From Intestinimonas butyriciproducens (GTDB taxonomy: Bacteria > Bacillota > Clostridia > Oscillospirales > Oscillospiraceae): a stretch of DNA of 64,000 nucleotides. The notes beneath the pieces are model-generated. The model saw nothing but the letters and a program-made list of their open reading frames with translations. It had not been told where the DNA came from and searched no databases. Below, in pieces: positions 1 to 8,349 of the stretch. The position numbers and the translations under genes were made by a program. Position 1 is the first letter of the stretch; each line of letters starts with the position of its first letter. The stretch covers positions 62,001 through 126,000 of the forward strand of contig NZ_CP011524.1 in assembly GCF_004154955.1 (NCBI RefSeq). Direction: 5' to 3'.

Positions 1-120
1 CTGCCCGGCGTGCTGGGGGTAGACGGAGTGTGGATCGCCGTTCCCTTCGCGGAGCTGGCCTGCTGGGCCCTCTCTATCGGCTTCCTGGCGGCCAAGCGAA
101 ACAAATATCACTATGTATGA
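1..120 (+). CDS. C-terminal end of a MATE-family efflux transporter (partial)
   Basis: An open frame enters from the left edge and stops at the TGA at 118-120, giving 39 residues. They read as a short hydrophobic segment (VWIAVPFAELACWALSIGFL) followed by a basic tail ending RNKYHYV. This is the usual end of a MATE/NorM-type multidrug exporter, whose last helix is followed by a lysine/arginine-rich cytosolic tail. Only the tail is visible, so the assignment rests on the pattern 'D-G-V-W-x-A-x-P-x-A-E' common in MATE C-termini. It is a different gene from the MATE transporter at 528-1913, which lies on the other strand. Confidence 0.6.
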   Translation: MPGVLGVDGVWIAVPFAELACWALSIGFLAAKRNKYHYV

Positions 121-180
121 ACAGAAAAAGGACACGGCGTGATTTAGTGAAGGAAAACTCCCCCTCTTAGTGAAACAACG

Positions 181-423
181 TTGTTTGAAACGTATAGAAT
201 TATTGTGCAGCCCGGTGGAAAGCTGTCCGCACAGCCGCATCTGAAAGGCGCGGAGGAGTTTATCACGGTCTTTGTGGGCGCGGTTGAAATTGTGGTTTCA
301 AATGATCGCTACAGACTTGAAAAAGGCGATTCGATCCGGTTTTGCGCGGATGTTCCTCACGCCTGCTTGAATCCGGGGGCAGAGACGGCAGAATTGAGCA
401 TGCTGATTTACTATAACAAATAA
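181..423 (+). pseudogene. Cupin-domain remnant of an HTH-cupin regulator
   Basis: The frame opens with a TTG and encodes about 80 residues that form one cupin barrel: P-G-G-x-L-x-A-x-P-H near residues 12-20, then a gene-end GDSIRF-x8-H motif. Such cupins normally form the C-terminal half of XRE-family regulators of about 180 residues. Here no helix-turn-helix precedes it, an in-frame stop lies about 35 bases upstream, and no convincing ribosome binding site precedes the TTG. I therefore read it as the 3' remnant of a truncated regulator. A free-standing small cupin protein is the alternative. It is less GC-rich than its neighbours. Confidence 0.5.
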
Positions 424-468
424 GAAAATAACGCAGATGTTCCTGCGTTTCTCAAAAATAAATGCGTA

Positions 469-506
469 TGGGGGTGACGCTTTCTGAAGCGTCACCCCCA
501 TTTTAT
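469..506. terminator. Perfect 14-bp hairpin terminator between convergent genes
   Basis: Arms 469-482 and 487-500 (TGGGGGTGACGCTT and its complement) pair perfectly around the loop TCTG and are followed on the plus strand by TTTTAT. A smaller AACGCAG/CTGCGTT hairpin at 430-449 sits just after the cupin stop. The pair separates the rightward cupin remnant from the leftward MATE gene and probably works in both directions. Confidence 0.75.
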
Positions 507-527
507 GGGCGCAGATGGACGGGGCGG

Positions 528-1913
528 TCAGGCCGCCTCCCGGTCCGCCGAGGCGTCCCGCTCCCGCAGGATACGGGGGAACTTCCACAGGAACACCAGG
601 CCCGTGCAGGTGGCGGCGCAGACGTCCGCCACAGGCTCGGCCAGATAGACGGCAAAGACCTGGTTGGAGAGAAAGTGGGGCAGGATATAGATCAGAGGGA
701 TGAGAAGGGCGATCTTCCGCAGCAGGGCGAGGAAGAGGGAGACCTTGGCCTGCCCCAGGGCCACGAAGGTCTGCTGGCAGGAGAACTGCATCCCCAGCAT
801 GAACATGCCCCCGAAATAGACGTGCAGGGCCCACTCGGCGGCCCGGACCAGCTCCTCCTTGTCGTTGAAGATGGAGATAAAGACGCAGGGGAAGAGCTGT
901 ACGGACAGGAAGAAGACGGTGCTCAGCGCGATACAGGAGAGGAAGAGCAGCTTGAAGGTCCGTCGGACCCGGTCCGTCTTGCCTGCGCCGAAGTTGAAAC
1001 CCAGGATCGGCTGGGCGCCCTGGGTGAGGCCCTGGAGGGGCATCACCAGCACTTGCATGATGGAGGAGGCGATGGTCATGGCCCCCACGTAGGTGTCGCC
1101 GCCGTAGAGCTTGAGAGAGGAGTTAAGGGCGATGTTCACCAGGCTTTCGGTGGACTGCATGATGAAGGGGGACACGCCGATGGCCATGACGGGAAGGAGC
1201 ACCTTGGGATCCAGGCGCAGGTGCCTGGCCTGGATGGTGAGCCTGGACCGCTTTCCCGTGAGGAACTTGAGGACCCACAGGGCGGATACGGCCTGGGAGA
1301 GGATGGTGGCCAGGGCCGCGCCCTGCACGCCCATATCAAAGCCGAAGATCAAGACGGGGTCCAGCACGATGTTGCACACCGCGCCGATGATGACCGTCAG
1401 CATGGAGACGGTGGAAAAGCCCTGGGTGGTGATGAAGTTGTTGAGCCCCAGAGAGAACTGCACCGCGATGGTGCCCCAGAGATAGATCCCAAGATAGTCC
1501 GAGGCGTAGCCCAAGGTGTTCTCGCTGGCGCCGAAGAGGAGCAGCATAGGGTCCTTGAAGACCTGGAAGAGCACGGTGACCACGAGGGAGATGACCACCA
1601 GCAGAGCGGTGCAGCCGCCCAGAATGGCGTTGGCCCCCTCTTGGTCCCCCGCCCCCATGCGGATGGCGGCCTTGGAGCCGCCGCCCATGCCCGCCAGGGC
1701 GGAGAGGGCGGAGATGAACATGATGACGGGAAAGGCCACGCCCAGGCCCGTGAGGGCCAGATCGCCGGTCCCCTCGATATGGCCGATGTACATCCGGTCC
1801 ACGATGTTGTAGAGGGCGTTCACCAGTTGAGCGGTGATGGCCGGGATGGCCAGCCGTATCAGCAGCGACCCTATGGGGTCGTTTCCAAGATCATTCTGGC
1901 GCTTGGATTTCAA
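528..1913 (-). CDS. MATE family multidrug/Na+ antiporter
   Basis: A 461-residue, very hydrophobic protein with about 12 membrane segments in two repeated halves, the usual length and layout of a MATE exporter. The N-terminus GSLLIRLAIPAITAQLVNAL followed by YNIVDRMYIG is the classic first-helix MATE signature, and ALTGLGVAFPV is the second-helix motif. Members export organic cations or drugs in exchange for Na+ or H+; the substrate cannot be read from sequence. It lies 24 bases downstream of the HD-domain gene on the same strand and ends at the bidirectional hairpin at 469-506. Confidence 0.92.
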   Translation of the reverse strand: MKSKRQNDLGNDPIGSLLIRLAIPAITAQLVNALYNIVDRMYIGHIEGTGDLALTGLGVAFPVIMFISALSALAGMGGGSKAAIRMGAGDQEGANAILGGCTALLVVISLVVTVLFQVFKDPMLLLFGASENTLGYASDYLGIYLWGTIAVQFSLGLNNFITTQGFSTVSMLTVIIGAVCNIVLDPVLIFGFDMGVQGAALATILSQAVSALWVLKFLTGKRSRLTIQARHLRLDPKVLLPVMAIGVSPFIMQSTESLVNIALNSSLKLYGGDTYVGAMTIASSIMQVLVMPLQGLTQGAQPILGFNFGAGKTDRVRRTFKLLFLSCIALSTVFFLSVQLFPCVFISIFNDKEELVRAAEWALHVYFGGMFMLGMQFSCQQTFVALGQAKVSLFLALLRKIALLIPLIYILPHFLSNQVFAVYLAEPVADVCAATCTGLVFLWKFPRILRERDASADREAA

Positions 1914-1937
1914 AGTATCGTCTCCTTCTTTCTGGTT

Positions 1938-2543
1938 TCAGTGCTTGCCGGCGGAGGGCTCCCCGTCCTCGCTCTCCAGAAAATAGGTGGCCTCCATGTC
2001 GGCCACCGAGAGGGCGAAGGCCAGGGGATACTGCTGCAGGGCCTGGCCCACCAGGCGGCTGTCCTCCCCGCCGGAAAAGCCCATGTGCCACCGGATGGCC
2101 ATGGCCTCCGGGCGGGTGAGCTTCATAAAGCCGGAGATGATGTACACGGACTTCTCTCCGTGGCCATAGGGGAGCTTGTCCTCATAAAAAAAGGTGGGAA
2201 CCGCCGTCCACTTCCCGTCGGGGCCCTTCACATTGCGGGAGCCCGCCTTGTAGCAGCCGGTCTTGCACAGGTCGTGGAGCAGGGCGGAGACGGCCACCGA
2301 TTCGTCGGGGGCCTCCACCCCATAGAGCTCCTGGACCCGCTCCCGGGCCAGATATTCACGGAGACAGTGGTAGACGTTGACGCTGTGCTCGCACAGCCCT
2401 CCCACATAGGCCCCGTGATAGCGGGCCGAGGCCGGAGAGGTGAAGAAATCCGACTTGTTCTCCAGATAGTCCAGCAGGGCGTCGGCCCCCTCCCGGTGGA
2501 TGTTGGCACGGTAGATCTCGATGAATTCCTCTTTTGCGGACAT
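1938..2543 (-). CDS. HD-domain phosphohydrolase
   Basis: A 201-residue soluble protein with an HD metal-binding fold: H43 in RYHGAYVGGLCEHS, H53, the paired H90-D91 in ALLHDLCK, a further histidine near 128 (YGHGEKS) and D171. The H-x3-GGL-x-EHS arrangement resembles the HD domain of YhaM-type 3'-5' exoribonucleases, but the OB-fold RNA-binding part is absent, so the substrate (nucleotide or RNA end) is unknown. I start at the ATG at 2543 because GGAGG lies seven bases upstream; the frame is open further upstream but there runs antisense-like through the AEC gene. It sits between leftward AEC and MATE genes, spacing 26 and 24 bases, so all three probably share one transcript. Confidence 0.85.
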   Translation of the reverse strand: MSAKEEFIEIYRANIHREGADALLDYLENKSDFFTSPASARYHGAYVGGLCEHSVNVYHCLREYLARERVQELYGVEAPDESVAVSALLHDLCKTGCYKAGSRNVKGPDGKWTAVPTFFYEDKLPYGHGEKSVYIISGFMKLTRPEAMAIRWHMGFSGGEDSRLVGQALQQYPLAFALSVADMEATYFLESEDGEPSAGKH

Positions 2544-2569
2544 GGGGGGACCTCCTTGAATCATATGGT

Positions 2570-3511
2570 TCACAGCGGCAAGATTCCGGACAGACTCTGG
2601 GCGGCCACCGCCATCAGAGGCAGGGTCAGCACCGAGAGCAGGGTGGTGAGGGTGACCATCTGGGCGGCCACGGCGGTGTCCTGCTCGAAGCGCTGGGCCA
2701 GCATCCCGGTAGCCCCTGCCACGGGGACGGCGCACAGGATGATGTTGGCGCAGTAGAGCATGGGGTCCAGACGGAGGGGGAGCAGACACAGCATGGGGAC
2801 CAGAGGGGCGGCCAGCAGCCGGAAGGCGGCCACGCCGTAAAGCCTGGGGCTGGTAAAGCTGCGCTTCAGGTCGGCGCCCGCCATCTGGGCCCCGATGACG
2901 ATCATGGCCAGGGGCGTGTTGAGGTCGGCCAGAAAGCCCACCGCGCTGTCCACCATGGAGGGGAGACGCCCGCCGGTCAGAAACAGAGGCAGCCCTACCA
3001 CGAGCCCCACGGTGGCGGGGCTGACAAGGGCCTGCCGGAGCGTGACACGGCCTCCCATGGTCCTGACGCCGTGGGTCCACAGCAGCAGATTGAACACCAC
3101 CACGGACACCACGCCGTAGATGACCGCCCGTTCCCCCAGGATGGACAGAAGGAGGGGAAGGCCCATAAAGCCGTTGTTTCCATAGACCATGGCAAAGCGC
3201 ATGGGTCCCCGGCGGCATGGGCTCTCCCCGCGAAAGCAGAACAGGGCCACGGCCGCACAGAACAGGGTGGACAGGGCATAAACCGCCGCGAATTCCAGCA
3301 GGAGCCGGACCATGCCGTCGGTGCGCTCAATGGCGAAGGCGTGGATGATGACGCAGGGGGTGACCACGTAGAGGACCAGGGTGGACATCTGGGAGACCCC
3401 GTCGGGATACAGCTTTCCCAACTGGGCCAGGACAAAGCCTGCCCCCATGAGAAGAAACAGCGTGACCACCTGTCCGGCCACCAGAGCAAAATTCGACAGC
3501 ATAGCTTCCAC
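2570..3511 (-). CDS. AEC (auxin efflux carrier) family transporter
   Basis: A 313-residue membrane protein with about ten hydrophobic segments. It shows AEC/BART-superfamily landmarks: G-N-N-G-F-M-G-L-P near residues 110-118 (the conserved 'NxGxxGxP' motif of the first half) and NTPLAMIVIGAQMA near 194-207, the matching region of the second half. Bacterial AEC proteins move organic acids such as malate or malonate; the substrate here is not evident. It is the first gene of the leftward HD-MATE group and is divergent from the ABC exporter, with a promoter candidate at 3571-3600. Confidence 0.88.
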   Translation of the reverse strand: MEAMLSNFALVAGQVVTLFLLMGAGFVLAQLGKLYPDGVSQMSTLVLYVVTPCVIIHAFAIERTDGMVRLLLEFAAVYALSTLFCAAVALFCFRGESPCRRGPMRFAMVYGNNGFMGLPLLLSILGERAVIYGVVSVVVFNLLLWTHGVRTMGGRVTLRQALVSPATVGLVVGLPLFLTGGRLPSMVDSAVGFLADLNTPLAMIVIGAQMAGADLKRSFTSPRLYGVAAFRLLAAPLVPMLCLLPLRLDPMLYCANIILCAVPVAGATGMLAQRFEQDTAVAAQMVTLTTLLSVLTLPLMAVAAQSLSGILPL

Positions 3512-3570
3512 GACACTCTCTGCAAAAAATGGAGAATGGGAGTACTGGTTGCACTCTCAACTAAAGAGAC

Positions 3571-3600
3571 ATTATATCCCGTCCCGCACCACTCTGTAAA
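3571..3600 (-). promoter_or_regulatory. Promoter candidate for the AEC-HD-MATE group
   Basis: On the minus strand TTTACA (3600-3595) and TATAAT (3576-3571) are separated by 18 bases, about 60 bases upstream of the AEC start codon. The match to the vegetative sigma-70 consensus is good. Confidence 0.5.
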
Positions 3601-3611
3601 GGGCGGATCAA

Positions 3612-3641
3612 TTGACAAGATGACCAAAAGGGGGCTATACT
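3612..3641 (+). promoter_or_regulatory. Promoter candidate for the ABC exporter
   Basis: TTGACA at 3612-3617 and TATACT at 3636-3641 are spaced by 18 bases and lie 40 bases upstream of the exporter start, divergent from the AEC promoter. Confidence 0.6.
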
Positions 3642-3680
3642 TAACATCTATTGATCCCAATACTGGAAAGGAGGGGCTCT

Positions 3681-5435
3681 ATGACCCCGGAACAAATGAG
3701 GCGCAGCGGCCATCTGCGCATCTTCGTGTCTTATTACAGACCCCATCTGGCCATCTTCCTGCTGGACATGGTCTGTGCGCTGGGCATCTGCCTGGTGGAC
3801 CTGCTGTTCCCCATGGTTTCCCGTCACGCACTCAACGAGCTGCTGCCCCGGAGCCTGTACGGCGCCTTCTTCGCCCTCATGACCGTGCTGCTGCTGGCCT
3901 ATGTGCTCAAGGGTGTGTTCACCTTCATCGTCACCTATTGGGGACACCTGCTGGGTGTGCGCATCGAGGCGGATATCCGCTCCGACCTCTTTTCCCATAT
4001 GCAGGACCTGTCCTTTTCCTTTTATGACAAGAACCGCACCGGCCAGCTTATGAGCCGGGTCACCGGCGACCTGTTCGAGATCACGGAGCTGGCCCATCAC
4101 GGCCCGGAGGACCTGTTCATCTCCGTCGTCACCCTGACGGGGGCCTTCTGCGTCATGCTTACCATTCGTTGGGAGCTGGCTCTCATCGTCTTTGCCGTGG
4201 TGCCGCTCTTCATCCTCTTCACGGTGCGGCAGCGCAAACGGATGATGGAGGCATCCTCCGAGGTAAAACGGAAGCTGGCGGGCATCAACGGGGACCTTGA
4301 GTCCTCCATCTCGGGTATGCGCACCGCCAAGGCCTTTGCCAACGAAGACGCCGAGATCGACAAGTTCGAGCGGTCCAACGACCAGTTCCGGGGGGCCAAG
4401 CGGGGCTACTACCGGGCCATGGCGGTCTACCACTCCGGGATGGAGCTGGCCATGGGCCTGATGCCGGTCCTGGTCATCGCGGCCGGCGGCTTCTTCATCA
4501 TGCGGGGCGGGATGGACTACATCGACCTGGTCACCTTCACCCTCTATGTCACCACCTTCGTCACCCCCATCCGCAAGCTCTCCGCCTTCGTGGAGCAGTT
4601 CATGCAGGGCATGGCGGGCTTCAAACGGTTCGTGGAGCTCATGCGGGTGGAGCCGGAGGTCACCGACGCCCCCGACGCCAGGGATATCGGAGCGGTGAAG
4701 GGGGACATCCAGGTGGATGACGTCAGCTTCCGTTACAGCCCGGACGCCGAGCCGGTGCTCTCCCATGTGTCCCTTCACGTGCGCCCCGGGGAGACCGTGG
4801 CCGTGGTGGGCCCCTCCGGGGGCGGCAAATCCACCCTCTGCCAGCTCATTCCCAGGTTTTATGATGTCACCGAGGGGGCCATCCGCATCGACGGCCAAGA
4901 TGTGCGCACCCTCACCCAGCACTCCCTTCGGGAGCACATCGGCATCGTCCAGCAGGACGTGTTCCTCTTTGCAGGCACCATCTATGACAATATCCGCTAC
5001 GGACGGCCCGACGCCACCGAGGCGGAGATCGTTGCGGCCGCCAAGAAGGCCGAGATCTACGACGATATCCTGGAAATGCCCGACGGGTTCCAGACCTATG
5101 TGGGCGAACGGGGCGTCATGCTCTCCGGCGGGCAGAAGCAGCGGGTATCCATCGCCCGCATCTTTCTGAAGAATCCCTCCATCCTCGTCCTGGACGAGGC
5201 CACCTCCGCTCTGGACAGCGTGACCGAAGCCAGGATCCAGGGCGCCTTTGACGAGCTGGCCAAGGGCCGTACCACCCTCATCATCGCCCACCGCCTGTCC
5301 ACCATCCGTTCGGCGGAGCGCATCTTGGTCATCGACAACAACCGCATCGCCGAGGAGGGCACCCACGAAGAGCTGATGGCCCGGGGCGGAGAGTACGCCG
5401 GCCTCTACAATGCCCAGAAGTCGGCGGCGGTGTAA
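3681..5435 (+). CDS. ABC exporter half-transporter (MsbA/LmrA type)
   Basis: A 584-residue protein with an N-terminal six-helix exporter domain (about residues 15-315) and a C-terminal ATPase domain. The ATPase has Walker A GPSGGGKST, signature LSGGQKQR, Walker B ILVLDEATSALD and the switch histidine in IIAHRLST. It probably acts as a homodimer exporting a lipid, peptide or drug. I chose the ATG at 3681 because AAAGGAGGGG lies just upstream; an in-frame TTG thirty bases earlier has no such site. It stands alone behind its own promoter, and the next sequence downstream is the mntP riboswitch. Confidence 0.93.
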   Translation: MTPEQMRRSGHLRIFVSYYRPHLAIFLLDMVCALGICLVDLLFPMVSRHALNELLPRSLYGAFFALMTVLLLAYVLKGVFTFIVTYWGHLLGVRIEADIRSDLFSHMQDLSFSFYDKNRTGQLMSRVTGDLFEITELAHHGPEDLFISVVTLTGAFCVMLTIRWELALIVFAVVPLFILFTVRQRKRMMEASSEVKRKLAGINGDLESSISGMRTAKAFANEDAEIDKFERSNDQFRGAKRGYYRAMAVYHSGMELAMGLMPVLVIAAGGFFIMRGGMDYIDLVTFTLYVTTFVTPIRKLSAFVEQFMQGMAGFKRFVELMRVEPEVTDAPDARDIGAVKGDIQVDDVSFRYSPDAEPVLSHVSLHVRPGETVAVVGPSGGGKSTLCQLIPRFYDVTEGAIRIDGQDVRTLTQHSLREHIGIVQQDVFLFAGTIYDNIRYGRPDATEAEIVAAAKKAEIYDDILEMPDGFQTYVGERGVMLSGGQKQRVSIARIFLKNPSILVLDEATSALDSVTEARIQGAFDELAKGRTTLIIAHRLSTIRSAERILVIDNNRIAEEGTHEELMARGGEYAGLYNAQKSAAV

Positions 5436-5460
5436 ACCGCCGGGAAATGCGGGGAATGGG

Positions 5461-5489
5461 TTGACTTATGGAAAAGTTAATGATAACAT
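5461..5489 (+). promoter_or_regulatory. Promoter of mntP, overlapped by a 9-bp dyad
   Basis: TTGACT at 5461-5466 is followed after 17 bases by TAACAT (5484-5489), preceded by a TGA extended -10 element. A perfect inverted repeat, TTATGGAAA (5466-5474) and TTTCCATAA (5493-5501), flanks the -10 region. The dyad could be a repressor or activator operator or the outer part of the leader RNA fold. Confidence 0.55.
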
Positions 5490-5498
5490 ACGTTTCCA

Positions 5499-5572
5499 TA
5501 AGGGAGTAGTCGGCGCATTCTGCGTAGCGGAGCCAACATACTGGAGCGGCAGCTCCTGGCTTTGTTTTCAAT
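5499..5572 (+). ncRNA. yybP-ykoY family Mn2+ riboswitch aptamer
   Basis: The leader of mntP carries both conserved strands of the yybP-ykoY aptamer: AGGGAGTAGTCGGCG at about 5501-5515 and GAGCCAACATACTGGAG at about 5530-5546, the two purine-rich segments that meet at the metal-binding four-way junction in this class. This class is known to sense Mn2+ and to switch on Mn exporters, and the gene below is exactly such an exporter. The aptamer runs straight into an intrinsic terminator, so control is probably transcriptional: Mn2+ binding disfavours the terminator. Confidence 0.9.
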
Positions 5573-5615
5573 GACGAGACTTATCTGTGCAAAGAGATAA
5601 GTCTCGTCATTTTTT
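5571..5615 (+). terminator. Riboswitch expression platform terminator
   Basis: Arms 5571-5586 and 5595-5610 (ATGACGAGACTTATCT and its complement) form a perfect 16-bp stem with an 8-base loop, followed by a run of six T (5610-5615). It lies between the Mn2+ aptamer and the mntP start. Confidence 0.9.
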
Positions 5616-5652
5616 GCCCCAACTGGAGAGAACGTGGGAGGAGTGGATACCT

Positions 5653-6219
5653 GTGAGCTTTTGGGAATGGTTTCTCATTGCGGTGGGCCTGTCTATGGAC
5701 GCCTTTGCCGTGTCCATCTGCAAGGGCCTGTCGGTGGGGGCGGTCCGGGCCCGCCACGCCCTGACCGCAGGACTTTGGTTCGGCGGCTTCCAGGCGCTGA
5801 TGCCCTTTCTGGGCTGGCTGCTGGGCAGCCGCTTTCAGGGACTGATCACCAGTGTGGACCACTGGATTGCCTTCGTGCTGCTGTGTGCCATCGGCGGAAA
5901 CATGGTCCGGGAATCCCGGACATGCGGCGCATGCGGGGAGATGGACGCCTCCTTTGCACCCAAGGTCATGCTTCCCCTGGCCGTGGCCACCAGCATCGAC
6001 GCCCTGGCCGTTGGAGTCACCTTTGCATTCCTTCGGGTGGACATTCTGCCCGCGGTATGCTTCATTGGGGCGGTCACCTTTGTATTTTCCTTTGCGGGCG
6101 TCAAAATGGGAAGCGTTTTTGGGGCCCGGTATCAGTCCAAGGCCGAGCTTTTCGGAGGCGGGGTACTGATCGGGATGGGGATCAAGATTTTGCTGGAGCA
6201 CCTGGGCGTGCTCGGATGA
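5653..6219 (+). CDS. mntP: Manganese efflux pump MntP
   Basis: A 188-residue protein of six hydrophobic segments, the normal size for MntP (DUF204). It shows the two duplicated acidic motifs of the family: GLSMDAFAVS in the first helix and ATSIDALAVG in the fourth, whose aspartates bind the ion. MntP exports Mn2+ and protects against Mn overload. I chose the GTG at 5653 because GGGAGGAG lies nine bases upstream and translation from here gives the canonical start; the frame is open further upstream but overlaps the terminator. The TGA stop overlaps an ATG of the downstream frame, so the pseudouridine synthase is probably co-transcribed. Confidence 0.95.
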   Translation: MSFWEWFLIAVGLSMDAFAVSICKGLSVGAVRARHALTAGLWFGGFQALMPFLGWLLGSRFQGLITSVDHWIAFVLLCAIGGNMVRESRTCGACGEMDASFAPKVMLPLAVATSIDALAVGVTFAFLRVDILPAVCFIGAVTFVFSFAGVKMGSVFGARYQSKAELFGGGVLIGMGIKILLEHLGVLG

Positions 6220-6233
6220 GAGGAGAACGGGAC

Positions 6234-7118
6234 ATGACGCAGATGAGAAAAGTGCTGGCCGTGACGGAGGAGACCACCCTCCTCCCCTTCCTGCTCCGGG
6301 AGGTAACGGGCAAATCCCGGAATACGGTGAAAGGACTGCTCACCCGGCGGCAGGTCATGGTGGACGGGACGGTGGTCACCCGGTTCGACGCCCCTCTGCT
6401 GCCGGGGCAGCAGGTCACGCTTCTCCCGCCGGAGGCAGCCGGGGCGGCGGAGCTCCCCTTCCCGGTGCTCTACCAGGACCGGGATCTGATCGCGGTGGAC
6501 AAGCCCGCCGGGCTTTTGTCCATGGGAAACGAGAAGGAGCGCACCCGTACCGCCTACCGTATGGTCTCTGACTATGTGAAGGCCAGGGAGCCGGGCGGGC
6601 GCATCTTTATTGTCCACCGGCTGGACCGGGATACCTCCGGAGTGCTGGTCTTTGCCAAAAATGAACGGATGAAGCGGGCCCTTCAGGACCACTGGGAGGC
6701 GCTGGTGCAGAAGCGGGGCTACGTGGCCGCCGTGGAAGGAGACCTCCCGGAGCCGGAGGGCACAGTCCGCTCCTACCTGCGGGAGACGGCCACCCATCTG
6801 GTCTACTCCGGACCCAGAGGAAAAGAGGGCCGGGAGGCGGTCACCCACTACCGGGTCCTGGCCCGGGGCAAAGGCTTCTCGCTGGTGGAGGTGACCATCG
6901 ATACGGGGCGCAAAAACCAGATTCGGGTCCATATGCAGGACCTAGGATGCCCTGTGGCAGGGGACCGGCAGTACGGTGCCCAGAGCGATCCTATGGGGCG
7001 CCTGGCCCTTCACGCCCATGTGCTTCGGTTTACCGACCCCAGGAGCAAAAAGACCCTGGAGCTGAAGGCGTCTCTGCCGCTTGGGTTCCAGAAGCTCTTC
7101 CCCGGCGCGGAGCAGTGA
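6234..7118 (+). CDS. RluA-family 23S rRNA/tRNA pseudouridine synthase
   Basis: A 294-residue enzyme with an N-terminal S4 RNA-binding domain (about residues 15-65) and a catalytic RluA domain. The catalytic motif HRLDRDTSG is at 128-136, with the nucleophilic aspartate at 131, and the C-terminal RKNQIRVHMQDLGCPVAGD block is typical of RluA/RluC/RluD enzymes. It isomerises uridine in rRNA or tRNA; which site cannot be said. AGGAG lies eight bases before the ATG at 6234, and mntP ends 14 bases upstream. A terminator follows at 7213. Confidence 0.92.
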   Translation: MTQMRKVLAVTEETTLLPFLLREVTGKSRNTVKGLLTRRQVMVDGTVVTRFDAPLLPGQQVTLLPPEAAGAAELPFPVLYQDRDLIAVDKPAGLLSMGNEKERTRTAYRMVSDYVKAREPGGRIFIVHRLDRDTSGVLVFAKNERMKRALQDHWEALVQKRGYVAAVEGDLPEPEGTVRSYLRETATHLVYSGPRGKEGREAVTHYRVLARGKGFSLVEVTIDTGRKNQIRVHMQDLGCPVAGDRQYGAQSDPMGRLALHAHVLRFTDPRSKKTLELKASLPLGFQKLFPGAEQ

Positions 7119-7212
7119 CACAGGCCGTTCCCGGGCGGCGGATGGGCGGGCGGTCACGGCGCTTGCCGGGTTCCGGGGGACGAAAGGGGCCGGCAGATTT
7201 TTTTGATATGCA

Positions 7213-7238
7213 AAGGGGCCGCAGTGCGGCCCCTTTTT
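7213..7238 (+). terminator. Intrinsic terminator after the pseudouridine synthase
   Basis: AAGGGGCCGC (7213-7222) pairs with GCGGCCCCTT (7226-7235) around a three-base loop and runs into TTTTT. This ends the mntP transcript. Confidence 0.85.
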
Positions 7239-7308
7239 CTTGCCTTTCCAAGGGAAAACGGGTATCATAAGTAAGCTGTGGAAAAATATTTGGAAGGGAA
7301 GCGCGGAT

Positions 7309-8349
7309 ATGGATTTCAATGGCTGCAAGGATTTTTTGATGGAGACGGCGAAGACCCTGCTCGCCGCCGATTCCCCCAGCGGATTCACACAGAACGCGGT
7401 GGCGGCGGCGGAGCGGATCGCGGGCGCCCTGGGCTACGCCACGCGCCGCACCAATAAGGGCGGCCTGGTCATCGAGGTGCCCGGCCGGGAACACACCAAG
7501 CGGATCGGCCTGTGCGCCCATGTGGACACGCTGGGGCTTATGTGCCGGGCCATTACGGATAAGGGGGAGCTGATGATCACCAGGATCGGCGGCCCCATCC
7601 TGCCTACTCTGGATGGGGAGTACTGTAAGATCTACACCCGGGACGGACGGGTTTATACCGGCACCGTCCTCTCCCTCTCCCCTGCCGCCCATGTTTTCGA
7701 CGATGTGCTCACCCGGCCCAGGGACGAGCAGAACATGGCCGTGCGCATCGACGAGAAGGTGCAAAACGCCGAAGAGGTGCGGGCCCTGGGCATCGAGGTG
7801 GGAGACTATATCTGCTTTGACCCCAAGACGACGGTGACGCAGAGCGGCTTCCTCAAGTCCAGGTTCATCGACGACAAGGGCTCCGCCGCCTGCCTGCTGG
7901 CCCTCCTGAAGCTGATGCGGGACGCCGGAACGGCGCCCCGGTATGACACGGAGATCCATTTCACCGTCTATGAAGAGGTGGGGCACGGCGGCGCCGCCAT
8001 CCCCGGTGATCTGGACGAGCTGTTGGCGGTGGATATGGGCTGTGTGGGCAGCGACCTCACCTGCACGGAGTATCAGGTCTCCATCTGCGCCAAGGACTCC
8101 TCCGGCCCTTATGACTACGACATGGTCTCCCGCCTGGTGGCGCTGGCGAAGGAGCGGGGGCTGGACTACGCGGTGGACGTCTATCCCCACTATTCCTCCG
8201 ACGTGTCCGTCACATGGCGGGCGGGCAGCGACGCCAAGGCGGCCCTCATCGGCCCCGGCGTGCACGCCTCCCACGGCATGGAGCGGACGCACTGGGACGG
8301 AATGCGGAACACCATCGCGCTGGCGGCGGCGTATCTGGAGTGCGAGTAA
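7309..8349 (+). CDS. M42 family metallo-aminopeptidase
   Basis: A 346-residue peptidase of the M42 (glutamyl aminopeptidase/endoglucanase-like) family, normal length about 340-360. Metal and catalytic landmarks are present: H71-V-D73 in GLCAHVDTLGL, FIDDKGSAAC with the bridging aspartate, the general-base EE in YEEVGHGG, and the last histidine ligand in the C-terminal GVHASHGMERTHWDGM. It is a cytosolic, probably large self-compartmentalised assembly trimming peptides. The ATG at 7309 follows GGAAGGGA. The oddity is the 3' end: the last 66 coding bases recur twice more downstream inside a 207-bp tandem repeat, and the last copy lacks the stop codon. Confidence 0.92.
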   Translation: MDFNGCKDFLMETAKTLLAADSPSGFTQNAVAAAERIAGALGYATRRTNKGGLVIEVPGREHTKRIGLCAHVDTLGLMCRAITDKGELMITRIGGPILPTLDGEYCKIYTRDGRVYTGTVLSLSPAAHVFDDVLTRPRDEQNMAVRIDEKVQNAEEVRALGIEVGDYICFDPKTTVTQSGFLKSRFIDDKGSAACLLALLKLMRDAGTAPRYDTEIHFTVYEEVGHGGAAIPGDLDELLAVDMGCVGSDLTCTEYQVSICAKDSSGPYDYDMVSRLVALAKERGLDYAVDVYPHYSSDVSVTWRAGSDAKAALIGPGVHASHGMERTHWDGMRNTIALAAAYLECE

